Shown here in pieces: positions 35,822 to 43,343 of a stretch of 64,000 nucleotides of DNA. This DNA is from CALODP01 sp942492055. GTDB lineage: Bacteria; Bacteroidota; Ignavibacteria; Ignavibacteriales; Melioribacteraceae. The number at the start of each line of letters is the position of its first letter. Positions within the stretch are counted from its first letter, which is position 1. Below the pieces are notes generated by a model. It ran no database searches and was not told where the DNA came from. It saw only the letters and a list, made by a program, of their open reading frames with translations. The stretch lies in NCBI GenBank assembly GCA_942492055.1, contig CALODP010000015.1, positions 124,001-188,000 of the forward strand, read 5' to 3'. Both the position numbers and the translations under genes were made by a program.

Positions 35822-36445
35822 ATGAAACACCTTCAATTTATGGAGAACGAATACCAGGAAGCCCTTAACTCATTAGAGTATTTTGAGAATACACTTAACG
35901 ATTTGGATGGGAATCTATATAATTGGAAATGGTCTATAGTTGTAATGCATAATTGCCTGCAAAACTTTATGGTATGCGCCCTGAGAAACCGGAATAATCT
36001 GAACATATTAACGGAAGACACCGCAAGAAGATGGAGAGAGTATTACTTTAGAATTAAGAGAAGAGTCTTTAACGGTAAGCATCCTCCCGAAAGGTTAGAT
36101 AGCTTCCTCTCTTTATATAGGAAACTACATAGTAATAGAATGTTAAAGTATCCCGAAAGTCAAAGATTTCAGCCGCATCCTCATCATGATGAAGCCGTAA
36201 GGAGACTTAATAAATTCAGAAATGGTTTTATTCATTTTATCCCTAAGACTCATGATGTTTCAGTTGATAAATTTCCTGAAAATATGCTAATAATATTGGA
36301 GATTATCAGGTTTATTATTGAGCGAAGTGGCAATATCCATTGGCGAAGAGAGGAAAGTAAAGAGAGAGCGAATAATCATTTGAAGAATATAGAACAAAAG
36401 CTGGAAGCGTTAAAAGTAAGTTATTTAGCCGAAGAAGTTAGCTAG
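35822..36445 (+). CDS. HEPN-like protein (pEK499_p136 type)
   Basis: A 207-residue all-helical cytoplasmic protein. The layout (YNWKWSIVVMHNCLQNFMVCAL near the N-terminus, DSFLSLYRKLHSNRM in the middle, then LNKFRNGFIHFIPK near residue 145) matches the HEPN group typified by plasmid pEK499 p136. The RNGFIH segment is the R-N-x3-H motif used as the RNase active site in many HEPN toxins and defence proteins. No nucleotidyltransferase antitoxin or restriction gene is adjacent. Whether it is a ribonuclease is inference; the fold assignment is reasonably firm. Confidence 0.75.
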   Translation: MKHLQFMENEYQEALNSLEYFENTLNDLDGNLYNWKWSIVVMHNCLQNFMVCALRNRNNLNILTEDTARRWREYYFRIKRRVFNGKHPPERLDSFLSLYRKLHSNRMLKYPESQRFQPHPHHDEAVRRLNKFRNGFIHFIPKTHDVSVDKFPENMLIILEIIRFIIERSGNIHWRREESKERANNHLKNIEQKLEALKVSYLAEEVS

Positions 36446-36459
36446 CTATTTAAAAACAA

Positions 36460-36486
36460 AAAATCCGGTAAAATAACCGGATTTTC
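36460..36486. terminator. Bidirectional terminator
   Basis: AAAATCCGGT at 36460-36469 pairs with ACCGGATTTT at 36476-36485. It lies between the convergent HEPN-like gene and tRNA-Gln and can serve both. Confidence 0.88.
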
Positions 36487-36489
36487 TAG

Positions 36490-36562
36490 TTGTCCCGCCA
36501 GGGTTCGAACCTGGACTCTTCTGATCCAGAGTCAGACGTGTTGCCAATTACACCACGGGACA
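36490..36562 (-). tRNA. tRNA-Gln (CTG)
   Basis: Minus-strand cloverleaf with acceptor TGTCCCG/CGGGACA, anticodon stem TCTGA/TCAGA, loop CTCTGGA giving anticodon CTG, T-arm CCAGG-TTCGAAC-CCTGG, discriminator A. Isolated gene. Confidence 0.93.
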
Positions 36563-36719
36563 ATTTTTTAGAGGAGAAATATATAATTATTTCCTGTTTA
36601 TTTCAAAGAAAAAATGGAACTGTAGGTAATAATGTAGTGAACTTACGATTTTAGTTTAGTGTTATTTATTATTTTATTATACTCCGAATATAATAATAGC
36701 TTCTTCAAAAGGAGAGAGT

Positions 36720-37844
36720 ATGATTCATGTAGAACATGTTCCCGGCAACAAAGAAACTATTAACTCTATTAATATGAGCAACAGTACTATCTCGCAACTG
36801 CCTTACGTTTCCAATCTTCTTAATACCATTCCCGATTTGATTATCATTATTAACCAGCTACGCCAAATAGTGTATGCTAACGAAACCTTTGTTAGTGCCT
36901 TCGGGGCATCGGAGCAAAATGAGGTTTTGGGCATGAGACTAGGTGAAGTTGTAAAATGTGAGCATTCGGATCAACCTCCTTCCGGTTGCGGGACTTCGGA
37001 AAAATGTTCGGTTTGCGGTGCATTAAATGCTATGCTTAAGAGTTTGGAAGGTAAGCCTTGGAAGGATGAATGTCGCATTTTAACAAAAGAGAATGACGCG
37101 TTGGATTTGATGGTTAACGCGAGTCCATTTAAAGTAGGGGAAGAGACTTATTCTATTTGTACTCTGACAGATATCAGTAATGAAAAGAGGAGAAAAGTAT
37201 TAGAGCGAATATTCTTCCATGATATTCTAAATACAGCCGGAGGTTTAAAGGGATTTCTCGAGTTGTTGAGGGAAGGGGATAAGGAAGAATTTGATGAGTA
37301 TCTCTCCATATCCGAGGAACTTTCCGAGAAACTTATTGAAGAAATTATCGCACAACGCCAGATTAGCATGGCTGAGAATAATGAACTAACTATTCACCCG
37401 AGTCCCTTTACAACACGAGAGATAATGGGAGAAGTTAAGTTGCTATATGAAAACCATAATGTTGCTGTTGAGAAAAAGATAGTAATTGAAAAGGAAACAG
37501 ATGATCTTGTTATAATAACCGATAAGACGGTGCTACGGCGTGTATTAGGAAACTTGATTAAGAACGCTTTGGAAGCTAGCCCAAAGGGAGCAACGGTATA
37601 CATTTCCTCAGCGGAAGTGGATGATATGATAGTTTTTGCGGTTAAAAATGGTGGAGTTATACCTAAGGAAATACAATTTGAGCTATTTAAGCGATCTTTC
37701 TCTACCAAAGGAACCGGAAGAGGAATAGGTACCTACAGCATAAAACTCCTGACCGAAAAATACTTAAAAGGTGAGGTATGCTTCGAATCAGATGAAAAAG
37801 TAGGTACCGTTTTCAGAGTGACCTATCCTAAAAAGATTAAGTAG
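36720..37844 (+). CDS. PAS-domain sensor histidine kinase
   Basis: Soluble 374-residue kinase without membrane segments. The N-terminal PAS domain (about 28-155) contains a four-cysteine insertion, Cys80-x9-Cys90-x5-Cys96-x2-Cys99, that could hold a metal or iron-sulphur cluster. The phosphoacceptor is His167 in FFHDILNTAGG (an HDxxN-type H-box). The ATPase domain has NLIKNALEAS (N-box), a degenerate KNGG region and GTGRGIGTYSIKLL (G-box). The cognate response regulator is not adjacent, so the output is unknown. A cytoplasmic redox-sensing role is inferred from the cysteines. Confidence 0.88.
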   Translation: MIHVEHVPGNKETINSINMSNSTISQLPYVSNLLNTIPDLIIIINQLRQIVYANETFVSAFGASEQNEVLGMRLGEVVKCEHSDQPPSGCGTSEKCSVCGALNAMLKSLEGKPWKDECRILTKENDALDLMVNASPFKVGEETYSICTLTDISNEKRRKVLERIFFHDILNTAGGLKGFLELLREGDKEEFDEYLSISEELSEKLIEEIIAQRQISMAENNELTIHPSPFTTREIMGEVKLLYENHNVAVEKKIVIEKETDDLVIITDKTVLRRVLGNLIKNALEASPKGATVYISSAEVDDMIVFAVKNGGVIPKEIQFELFKRSFSTKGTGRGIGTYSIKLLTEKYLKGEVCFESDEKVGTVFRVTYPKKIK

Positions 37845-37849
37845 TTATT

Positions 37850-38569
37850 TTAATTCTGTGGGACATGGACTAAGAAATACTCTTTGGCTGTGTCCCCGAT
37901 AGATTCCGCCTCTTCTTTTGTCATATGAATCATATCCGGTTTTATCTTGGCTCCGGCTTCTAATATTGCAAGATCAGCTCCTTTTGCTTTCTCAACCAAA
38001 GTGTTGCAATAAGCCGTATCACCACCGTAGCAAATCGATTTTCCTTTATAGATAAACTTAAATCCCAGAGAAGGAATTTCCTTTAATACCCCAGTATCCG
38101 AAAGCTCTTTATGGCATACTTTAAAAGGTTCGATAAGTATATTGTTTCCTTCTATCTCAGTCTGGTTTTCAATAGGAATCATATCTATTTTATATGAAAG
38201 CTCGGTTGAGTAGACCTCGATAAAAGCTTTGTAAATCGATACAATCTCTTTGGCTCCTTTGGGAAAATAGATATTGATAGGAGCGGATCTTTTCATTACT
38301 GAAAAGTAAGTAAGTAGGGACCACAAACCACCGATATGATCATGATGGCCGTGAGAAATAAAGATATCGGATATCTCCAGAATCTCTTTCTGATTTAGGT
38401 TATTGTTCAAGTCTCTAAGGATGCCGTCCCCCGGATCTACTATTATCTTAGAGCTTTCCGTAGTGATTAATATTCCCGTTGCAATGTTAGGAATAGAGCA
38501 GAATATTTCGATATAGAAATCATCCTTCTGCCAAATCAGAGGATATTCCGGTGTATACTTTTTTCTCAT
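37850..38569 (-). CDS. MBL-fold metallohydrolase (RNase Z-like)
   Basis: A 239-residue metallo-beta-lactamase-fold enzyme. The metal motif is SHGHHDHIGG near residue 75; further ligands are probably His in VCHKEL, Asp in YGGDTAYCNT and His in HMTKEEAESI or LVHVP. This order resembles the RNase Z/arylsulfatase-like branch. The start abuts the stop of the Fur-type regulator gene, so the two are co-transcribed. A role in phosphodiester or other ester hydrolysis is likely, the substrate is unknown. Confidence 0.85.
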   Translation of the reverse strand: MRKKYTPEYPLIWQKDDFYIEIFCSIPNIATGILITTESSKIIVDPGDGILRDLNNNLNQKEILEISDIFISHGHHDHIGGLWSLLTYFSVMKRSAPINIYFPKGAKEIVSIYKAFIEVYSTELSYKIDMIPIENQTEIEGNNILIEPFKVCHKELSDTGVLKEIPSLGFKFIYKGKSICYGGDTAYCNTLVEKAKGADLAILEAGAKIKPDMIHMTKEEAESIGDTAKEYFLVHVPQN

Positions 38570-39028
38570 CTATTCCTCATCCTCATCACAAGCACAATTA
38601 TGTACTGTATTACACTTACCAAAGATATTAAAGGAATATCCGGTTGGAATAAAGTTATACTCCTTACAAATCTCCGCTATAAGCTTATCTATTTTCGGGG
38701 AAGAGAATTCTTGTATCTTCCCACACTTGGTGCAGATCAGATGGTCATGTTTCTTACGATTTAGTATCGGTTCATAGTATGATTTGTTTTCACCGAAGTT
38801 TCTTTTTGCCAAAAGATCACAGTTAGCTAATAGATCAAGAGTATTATAAACTGTTCCTCTTGATACGTTAGATCCAGCGTTTTTCATAGCTACAAATAGT
38901 TCGTCTGCACCGAAGTGGTCATCCGATTCCATGGCGTAATCCAAAACCTCAAACCTCTCAGGAGTGATTCTGTGTTTAGCCTCCTTTAGGTATTTTTTGA
39001 ATAGTTCCCGCGCTTTAATCTTATCCAA
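38570..39028 (-). CDS. Fur/PerR-family transcriptional regulator
   Basis: A 152-residue winged-helix metalloregulator. The DNA-binding domain (1-85) contains HRITPERFEVLDYA and SRGTVYNTLDLL. The dimerisation domain has the family motif HDHLICTKCGKIQEF, where Cys-x2-Cys binds structural zinc. The C-terminus has an extra CNTVHNCAC cluster in place of the usual second Cys-x2-Cys. The only usable start is a TTG at 39028, since an in-frame stop lies upstream. It is divergent from a dodecin/peroxiredoxin operon, with two candidate operators between, which suits a PerR-like peroxide-sensing role. Confidence 0.88.
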   Translation of the reverse strand: MDKIKARELFKKYLKEAKHRITPERFEVLDYAMESDDHFGADELFVAMKNAGSNVSRGTVYNTLDLLANCDLLAKRNFGENKSYYEPILNRKKHDHLICTKCGKIQEFSSPKIDKLIAEICKEYNFIPTGYSFNIFGKCNTVHNCACDEDEE

Positions 39029-39044
39029 GTCGTTTCCAGTTGTT

Positions 39045-39065
39045 TTTACTTTATCTAAAAGTAAA
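39045..39065. promoter_or_regulatory. Candidate Fur/PerR operator 1
   Basis: A perfect inverted repeat, TTTACTTT-n5-AAAGTAAA, lies just upstream of the regulator gene. Its centre includes TTTATCTAAA (39050-39059), repeated in reverse at operator 2. Size and symmetry fit a Fur-family box, but the sequence is not the classical consensus. Confidence 0.5.
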
Positions 39066-39095
39066 TAATAATGAACTAATAATCAAAAAGGTTGG

Positions 39096-39105
39096 TTTAG
39101 ATAAA
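39096..39105. promoter_or_regulatory. Candidate Fur/PerR operator 2
   Basis: TTTAGATAAA is the exact reverse complement of the 10-mer in operator 1 and lies upstream of the dodecin gene. Two copies facing the two divergent promoters suggest shared regulation. Confidence 0.4.
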
Positions 39106-39154
39106 TAAAAAGAGAAGCAACACTAAACTACTTTATTTCCATAAGGAGGAAGAA

Positions 39155-39355
39155 ATGACAAAGACATTTGAGATCATTGAGTTGGTTGGTACTTCAACCG
39201 AAAGTCTTAGTGAGGCAATTAAGGTGGCCTTAAGAACCGGCGGAAAGGAGAATGAAATAAGCTGGTTTGAGGTATTGGAACAAAGAGGAAGACTAATTGA
39301 CTCTGAAACTATTGAGTTTCAGGTAACACTAAAAATAGGTAAGAAAAACAATTAA
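39155..39355 (+). CDS. Dodecin
   Basis: A 66-residue dodecin: small beta-alpha-beta-beta protein that assembles as a dodecamer and stores or buffers flavins. The sequence TFEIIELVGTSTESLSEAIK at the N-terminus and ISWFEVLEQRGRL with the flavin-stacking Trp are the family hallmarks. AAGGAGGA lies nine bases before the ATG. It is the first gene of a unit with two peroxidases and pterin genes. Storing FMN/FAD under oxidative stress would fit this company. Confidence 0.93.
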   Translation: MTKTFEIIELVGTSTESLSEAIKVALRTGGKENEISWFEVLEQRGRLIDSETIEFQVTLKIGKKNN

Positions 39356-39368
39356 AAGGAGAATAATA

Positions 39369-39851
39369 ATGACACCAAAAGTAGGCGATTTGGCCCCTGA
39401 TTTTACCTTGATAAGTAATTCGTTAGAGAATGTTACACTAAGTGAGTATCGCGGTAAGACCAATGTGATACTGCTCTTTTTCCCACTTGTAAACACCCCC
39501 GTATGCGAAAAGGAATTATGCTCAATGCGAGACGGAATATCCCAATACTCGGATCTGAATGCGGAGATATTGGCGATCAGTGTTGACAGTCCTTTTGCTC
39601 AAAAACTGTGGGCTGATAAGAACGGATTTAACTTCAAGTTACTAAGTGATTTCAATAAAGAAGTAGCAAAAAGTTACGTAGCGTTGTATGATATATTTGC
39701 TCCCGGTAAGTTTGATTACAGAGGTGTTGCCAAAAGGTCCGCCTTTGTTATTGATAAGGAAGGAGTAATAAGATATGCCGAAATTCTTGAAGACGCAGGA
39801 ATGGAGCCAAGTTACGATGGAATTAAGGAAGCACTGAAAAATCTCGGATAA
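39369..39851 (+). CDS. Peroxiredoxin (AhpE-like)
   Basis: Thiol peroxidase of 160 residues reducing hydrogen peroxide or organic peroxides. The peroxidatic Cys46 sits in FPLVNTPVCEKELCSMRD, and Cys51 five residues later could be a resolving cysteine. The overall pattern (VGDLAPDFTLISNSLENVTLSEYRGK, ILAISVDSPFAQKLWADKN) is that of the AhpE/1-Cys-like redoxin group. It follows dodecin by 13 bases with its own AAAAGGAG site. The downstream hairpin suggests lower expression of the distal genes. Confidence 0.9.
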   Translation: MTPKVGDLAPDFTLISNSLENVTLSEYRGKTNVILLFFPLVNTPVCEKELCSMRDGISQYSDLNAEILAISVDSPFAQKLWADKNGFNFKLLSDFNKEVAKSYVALYDIFAPGKFDYRGVAKRSAFVIDKEGVIRYAEILEDAGMEPSYDGIKEALKNLG

Positions 39852-39871
39852 AGGTTCTGAAATGATTATCT

Positions 39872-39902
39872 TTCCCCTTTAAGTTTTTTCCTTAAAGGGG
39901 AA
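39872..39902 (+). other. Intra-operon hairpin
   Basis: TTCCCCTTTAAG at 39872-39883 pairs perfectly with CTTAAAGGGGAA at 39891-39902. No T-tract follows, so it is more likely an attenuator or RNA-processing element than a full terminator. Confidence 0.65.
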
Positions 39903-39936
39903 TGTCCTTGCTTTTCAAATAATATGGTGGAGTAGA

Positions 39937-40407
39937 ATGATATTAGAAGAAGGTAATAAGGCACCTGAGTTTACCTTGCCGGACGGGGAAGGTAAGGAAG
40001 TTGCTTTAAAGGATTATTTAGGGAAAAAGGTTATATTATATTTTTACCCGAAGGATATGACAAAAGGGTGTACACAAGAAGCTTGCGACTTTAGGGATAA
40101 TCTTCCTGAGTTTGAAAGGCTTGGTGTTGATGTATTGGGGATCAGTAAAGATCCGGTTGCTTCTCATAAAAGATTTGCTGATAAGCATGATCTTAATTTT
40201 ATACTTCTAAGTGATGAAGAAGTGAAAGTGTCGGAAAGTTACGGAGTGTGGAAGGAAAAAAGCATGTACGGTAGAAAGTATATGGGAATAGAAAGAAGCA
40301 CTTTTGTAATTGACGAACAAGGAATGGTTCAAAAGAGCTACCGCAAAGTAAAAGTGACCGGACATGTTGATACTCTATTGGCAGAACTAAACAATGGAAT
40401 ACAATGA
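39937..40407 (+). CDS. bcp: Thioredoxin-dependent peroxiredoxin Bcp
   Basis: A 156-residue atypical 2-Cys peroxiredoxin of the BCP/PrxQ group. FYPKDMTKGCTQEACDFRD contains the peroxidatic Cys45 and resolving Cys50 with the typical five-residue spacing. KVILYFYPKD, LGISKDPVASHKRFADKH and GIERSTFVIDEQG complete the family pattern. Its stop codon overlaps the ATG of the next gene (ATGA), so pterin synthesis is translationally tied to peroxide defence. A GGTGGAG site precedes the start. Confidence 0.94.
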   Translation: MILEEGNKAPEFTLPDGEGKEVALKDYLGKKVILYFYPKDMTKGCTQEACDFRDNLPEFERLGVDVLGISKDPVASHKRFADKHDLNFILLSDEEVKVSESYGVWKEKSMYGRKYMGIERSTFVIDEQGMVQKSYRKVKVTGHVDTLLAELNNGIQ

Positions 40408-40811
40408 TATACGTTACAAGACGCGAATCCTTTAGTGCCTCCCATCGCTTGCATAGTGATAAGCTTTCCGACGAAGAGAACGAAAGGCTTTTCGGTAAAT
40501 GTAATAATTACCATGGGCATGGCCATAATTATATTCTTGAGGTAAAAGTAGCGGGAGAGATTAACCCGATTACCGGTTATGTTATTGACCTCAAAAAGCT
40601 TAAGCAGATTATTCAAGAGCATGTAATTAGTAAACTAGATCACAAACACTTAAATTACGATGTTGAATTTTTGCAAGGTTTGGTTCCGACTGCCGAGAGC
40701 ATAGCTATTGGTATTTGGAATATTTTGAAGGAAAAGATTCATGAGGGTGAGCTTTATTCCGTAAAGCTTTATGAAACTGAGAATAATATTGTGGAATATA
40801 AAGGAGAATAG
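40404..40811 (+). CDS. 6-pyruvoyl-tetrahydropterin synthase family protein
   Basis: A 135-residue PTPS/QueD-family enzyme acting on dihydroneopterin triphosphate. Zinc ligands are the histidines in FSASHRLHS and the HGHGH cluster; the catalytic cysteine is in FGKCNNYHGHGHNY. Glu/His residues in KLDHKHLNY and PTAESIAI are conserved. The CNNYHGHG form and short length resemble animal-type PTPS more than the QueD of queuosine synthesis, and the neighbours support pterin formation. It overlaps bcp by four bases and is followed five bases later by folE. Confidence 0.88.
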   Translation: MIYVTRRESFSASHRLHSDKLSDEENERLFGKCNNYHGHGHNYILEVKVAGEINPITGYVIDLKKLKQIIQEHVISKLDHKHLNYDVEFLQGLVPTAESIAIGIWNILKEKIHEGELYSVKLYETENNIVEYKGE

Positions 40812-40816
40812 AAAAG

Positions 40817-41383
40817 GTGAATTTGGAAAAAGTTGCCGGAAATGTTAAAGAAATATTAGTTGAGCTGGGAGAAGATCCGGAAAGGGAGGGGCTACTAAAG
40901 ACTCCCGAAAGAGTTGCCAAGGCATATAAATACCTTACACGCGGTTATAAGAAAGATATTAAAGAAGTTCTTAACGGAGCCATCTTCGAAGAGAAATATG
41001 ATGAGATGGTTATTGTAAAGGATATTGATTTTTACAGTATGTGTGAACATCATATGCTTCCGTTTTACGGGAAGGTACATGTAGCTTATATTCCCGGAGG
41101 AAAGATTGTAGGGCTAAGCAAGATTCCGAGGATTATAGATGTATTTGCGCGTAGATTGCAAGTGCAGGAGAGAATGACACAGCAAATAGCTGATATTTTA
41201 GATGAGTATCTTGAGCCACAAGGAGTAGCTGTAGTAGCAGAAGCTTACCATATGTGTATGATGATGAGAGGTGTTGAAAAGCAGAACTCGTATACGGTAA
41301 CAAGCGCAGTCCATGGAATCTTTAAGACTAATGATAGAACTCGTTCGGAATTTCTAAGTCTGATAGGAAGGAATAGACTGTAA
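40817..41383 (+). CDS. folE: GTP cyclohydrolase I
   Basis: Converts GTP to dihydroneopterin triphosphate, the first step of folate and tetrahydropterin synthesis. The sequence shows TPERVAKAYKYLTRGY, the zinc-binding FYSMCEHHMLPFYGKVHVAY, GLSKIPRIIDVFARRLQVQER and MCMMMRGVEKQNS with the second zinc cysteine. The start is GTG at 40817, nine bases after AAGGAGA. 188 residues is standard. Its stop overlaps the ATG of the SDR gene by one base. Confidence 0.96.
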   Translation: MNLEKVAGNVKEILVELGEDPEREGLLKTPERVAKAYKYLTRGYKKDIKEVLNGAIFEEKYDEMVIVKDIDFYSMCEHHMLPFYGKVHVAYIPGGKIVGLSKIPRIIDVFARRLQVQERMTQQIADILDEYLEPQGVAVVAEAYHMCMMMRGVEKQNSYTVTSAVHGIFKTNDRTRSEFLSLIGRNRL

Positions 41384-42096
41384 TGGAAGATAAAAAGAGT
41401 TGTGTTTGGGTAACCGGTGCCAGTTCGGGAATAGGTAAAGCTATTTCTTTGGAGTTCCTTACGAATGGAAAGAGAGTGGTGGGTTCTGCCAGACGCATTG
41501 AAGCTCTTAATAAAGTAAAAGATGGGAATGATAGTGCGAAAGAGAGCTTTATCCCTGTTGTGGCTGACTTCTCAAACCGTGAAAGTATTACCAATGCCTA
41601 TAATAAAATAGCATCTGAGTATACAATCGATTGCTTGATCAATAATGCAGGTACCACAGTCTTTAAGCCAGCTTTGGATACCTCATTTGATGAGCTGGAA
41701 GATATCGTAAAAACGAATCTTATAGGTTCAATGATTTCTACTCAACTAGCTATTGAAGGGATGGTGAAAAAAGGGAGTGGGTGTATTATTAATATTCTCT
41801 CAGTGGCAGCCGAAAAGATTTTTACTAATAGTAGCGCTTACGCTGCATCCAAAGCAGGATTAAGAGCTTATATGAATGTATTGCGGGAAGAACTGCGAGA
41901 GCACAACATTAAGGTAATCAATGTCCTTCCCGGAGCTACTAAAACACCTATTTGGCCAAGTAAAGCTCTTGAGAAATATTCCAACAGAATGATGAGTCCT
42001 ACTGATATTGCTAAAATAATATATGAATTATACTCTATTGATAGTAGCCTAGTACCGGAAGAGATTGTTATTCGTCCTCCTAAAGGGGATTTGTGA
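41383..42096 (+). CDS. Short-chain dehydrogenase, sepiapterin-reductase candidate
   Basis: A 237-residue SDR: TGASSGIG cofactor loop at residues 11-18, LINNAGTT, catalytic Ser in INILSVAAEKIF and YAASK active site. Family alone does not give the substrate. Because it is coupled to GTP cyclohydrolase I and a PTPS-type gene, the likely role is reduction of 6-pyruvoyl-tetrahydropterin to tetrahydrobiopterin (sepiapterin reductase), as known for Chlorobium. That is inference from context. It is the last gene of the operon. A general oxidoreductase role is the alternative. Confidence 0.8.
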   Translation: MEDKKSCVWVTGASSGIGKAISLEFLTNGKRVVGSARRIEALNKVKDGNDSAKESFIPVVADFSNRESITNAYNKIASEYTIDCLINNAGTTVFKPALDTSFDELEDIVKTNLIGSMISTQLAIEGMVKKGSGCIINILSVAAEKIFTNSSAYAASKAGLRAYMNVLREELREHNIKVINVLPGATKTPIWPSKALEKYSNRMMSPTDIAKIIYELYSIDSSLVPEEIVIRPPKGDL

Positions 42097-42237
42097 TTCT
42101 GTTGTATGGGTTGTATAGTCCTAAGTAATATTGGATTGCTTCATAATTATGAAATGAAATAGTAAAAAAAATAAAAAAGATATAATTTCGGTATTGATTT
42201 TCTTTGATATGGAGTTTATTTTTCCAACTTGATTTTT

Positions 42238-42321
42238 GCGGAAGTGGTGAAATTGGTATACACGCTATCTTGAGGGGGTAGTGCTCGTAAGGGCGTACGG
42301 GTTCAAGTCCCGTCTTCCGCA
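42238..42321 (+). tRNA. tRNA-Leu (GAG)
   Basis: 84-nt class II tRNA: acceptor GCGGAAG/CTTCCGC, anticodon stem CTATC/GGTAG, loop TTGAGGG giving anticodon GAG, long variable arm (TGCTCGTAAGGGCGT) and T-loop TTCAAGT. Discriminator A. Confidence 0.95.
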
Positions 42322-42358
42322 CAATTCTTTTTTAATCTTCAAAACAAAGGATTAGCAA

Positions 42359-43114
42359 ATGAAAAGATTACTCGTCCTTATATTCTTCATCGCGATATCA
42401 TTTCTAAACGCTCAAACATTAGAAGAAAATGCTGACGCAGCAAAACTCTACAACGAAGGGAACTCACTTCGAAAAGCTGGAAGTTATAACGAAGCCATAG
42501 CCAAGTACGAAGAAGCAGCAAAGCATGCTACTGACTACAGAATTTTTTATCAGCTTGGTGTTACATTAAAGAAACAAAGAGAATTCAAAAAAGCTGAAGA
42601 CGCACTCAAAAAATGTCTTGAAGCCAACGACAAATTCGCTGTCGGGTATAACGGATTGGGTGGAGTGTATTTTTCAGAAGGCAAATATCAAGAGGCTGTT
42701 GACGCTTTCAAAAAGTTCGATGAACTTACTGAAAAGAATGATCAGAAAGCAAAGGCAAAGCAATCTATTGCCAGTGCTTATACTAAGCTTGGAATTAATG
42801 CCAAGAATGACGGTAAAAGAGAAAAAGCTGTTGAATTTTTAACAGCTGCAGTAGAGGCATCTAATTATGACGCTGCATATTTGACACTTGCCGAAATTCA
42901 AGTCGAACTTGCCAATTACGACAAAGCTTTGGAAGCCGCTGATAAGGCTATCAATTACAGAAAGTCTATTCCTAAAGGTGCAGCATATTATTTCAAGGGA
43001 ATGGCCTTCAAAGGAAAGAAAGAGAATGCCAAAGCCATTGAGAATTTCAAAACTGCAATGAAAGACTCAAAGTATAAAAATCTTGCCAAATATGAATTGG
43101 ATCTCTTAAAGTAA
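42359..43114 (+). CDS. Exported tetratricopeptide-repeat protein
   Basis: A signal peptide (MKRLLVLIFFIAISFLNAQ) leads into about five TPR units from residue 27 to the C-terminus, for example AAKLYNEGNSLRKAGSYNEA, IFYQLGVTLKKQREFKKAED and AAYYFKGMAFKGKKENAKAI. The protein is 251 residues, Lys/Ala/Glu-rich, periplasmic or outer-membrane-associated. TPR proteins of this kind scaffold envelope complexes. No lipobox or sorting domain is present. It is transcribed just after tRNA-Leu and ends at a strong terminator. Confidence 0.87.
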   Translation: MKRLLVLIFFIAISFLNAQTLEENADAAKLYNEGNSLRKAGSYNEAIAKYEEAAKHATDYRIFYQLGVTLKKQREFKKAEDALKKCLEANDKFAVGYNGLGGVYFSEGKYQEAVDAFKKFDELTEKNDQKAKAKQSIASAYTKLGINAKNDGKREKAVEFLTAAVEASNYDAAYLTLAEIQVELANYDKALEAADKAINYRKSIPKGAAYYFKGMAFKGKKENAKAIENFKTAMKDSKYKNLAKYELDLLK

Positions 43115-43129
43115 GAGAGAAGATATACT

Positions 43130-43157
43130 AGCCCTTGCCTGTGCAAGGGCTTTTTTA
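43130..43157 (+). terminator. Rho-independent terminator
   Basis: AGCCCTTGC at 43130-43138 pairs perfectly with GCAAGGGCT at 43143-43151 across a 4-base loop, followed by six Ts. Ends the TPR gene. Confidence 0.93.
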
Positions 43158-43343
43158 TACCCCCTACATTACTTCATGTTAGTTAATCGCATTAACCTTT
43201 CTTTAACCGAATAATTATGTTAATACTTTACATAAAAAGAAGAAAAATAGAGCTATATTAAGCCGATTATCAATATTTTTTTGGAAAGAGGATAAAGTTT
43301 TTTTATATTCAAAAAAGATTTTACTCAAATAAAAAGTTGAACT

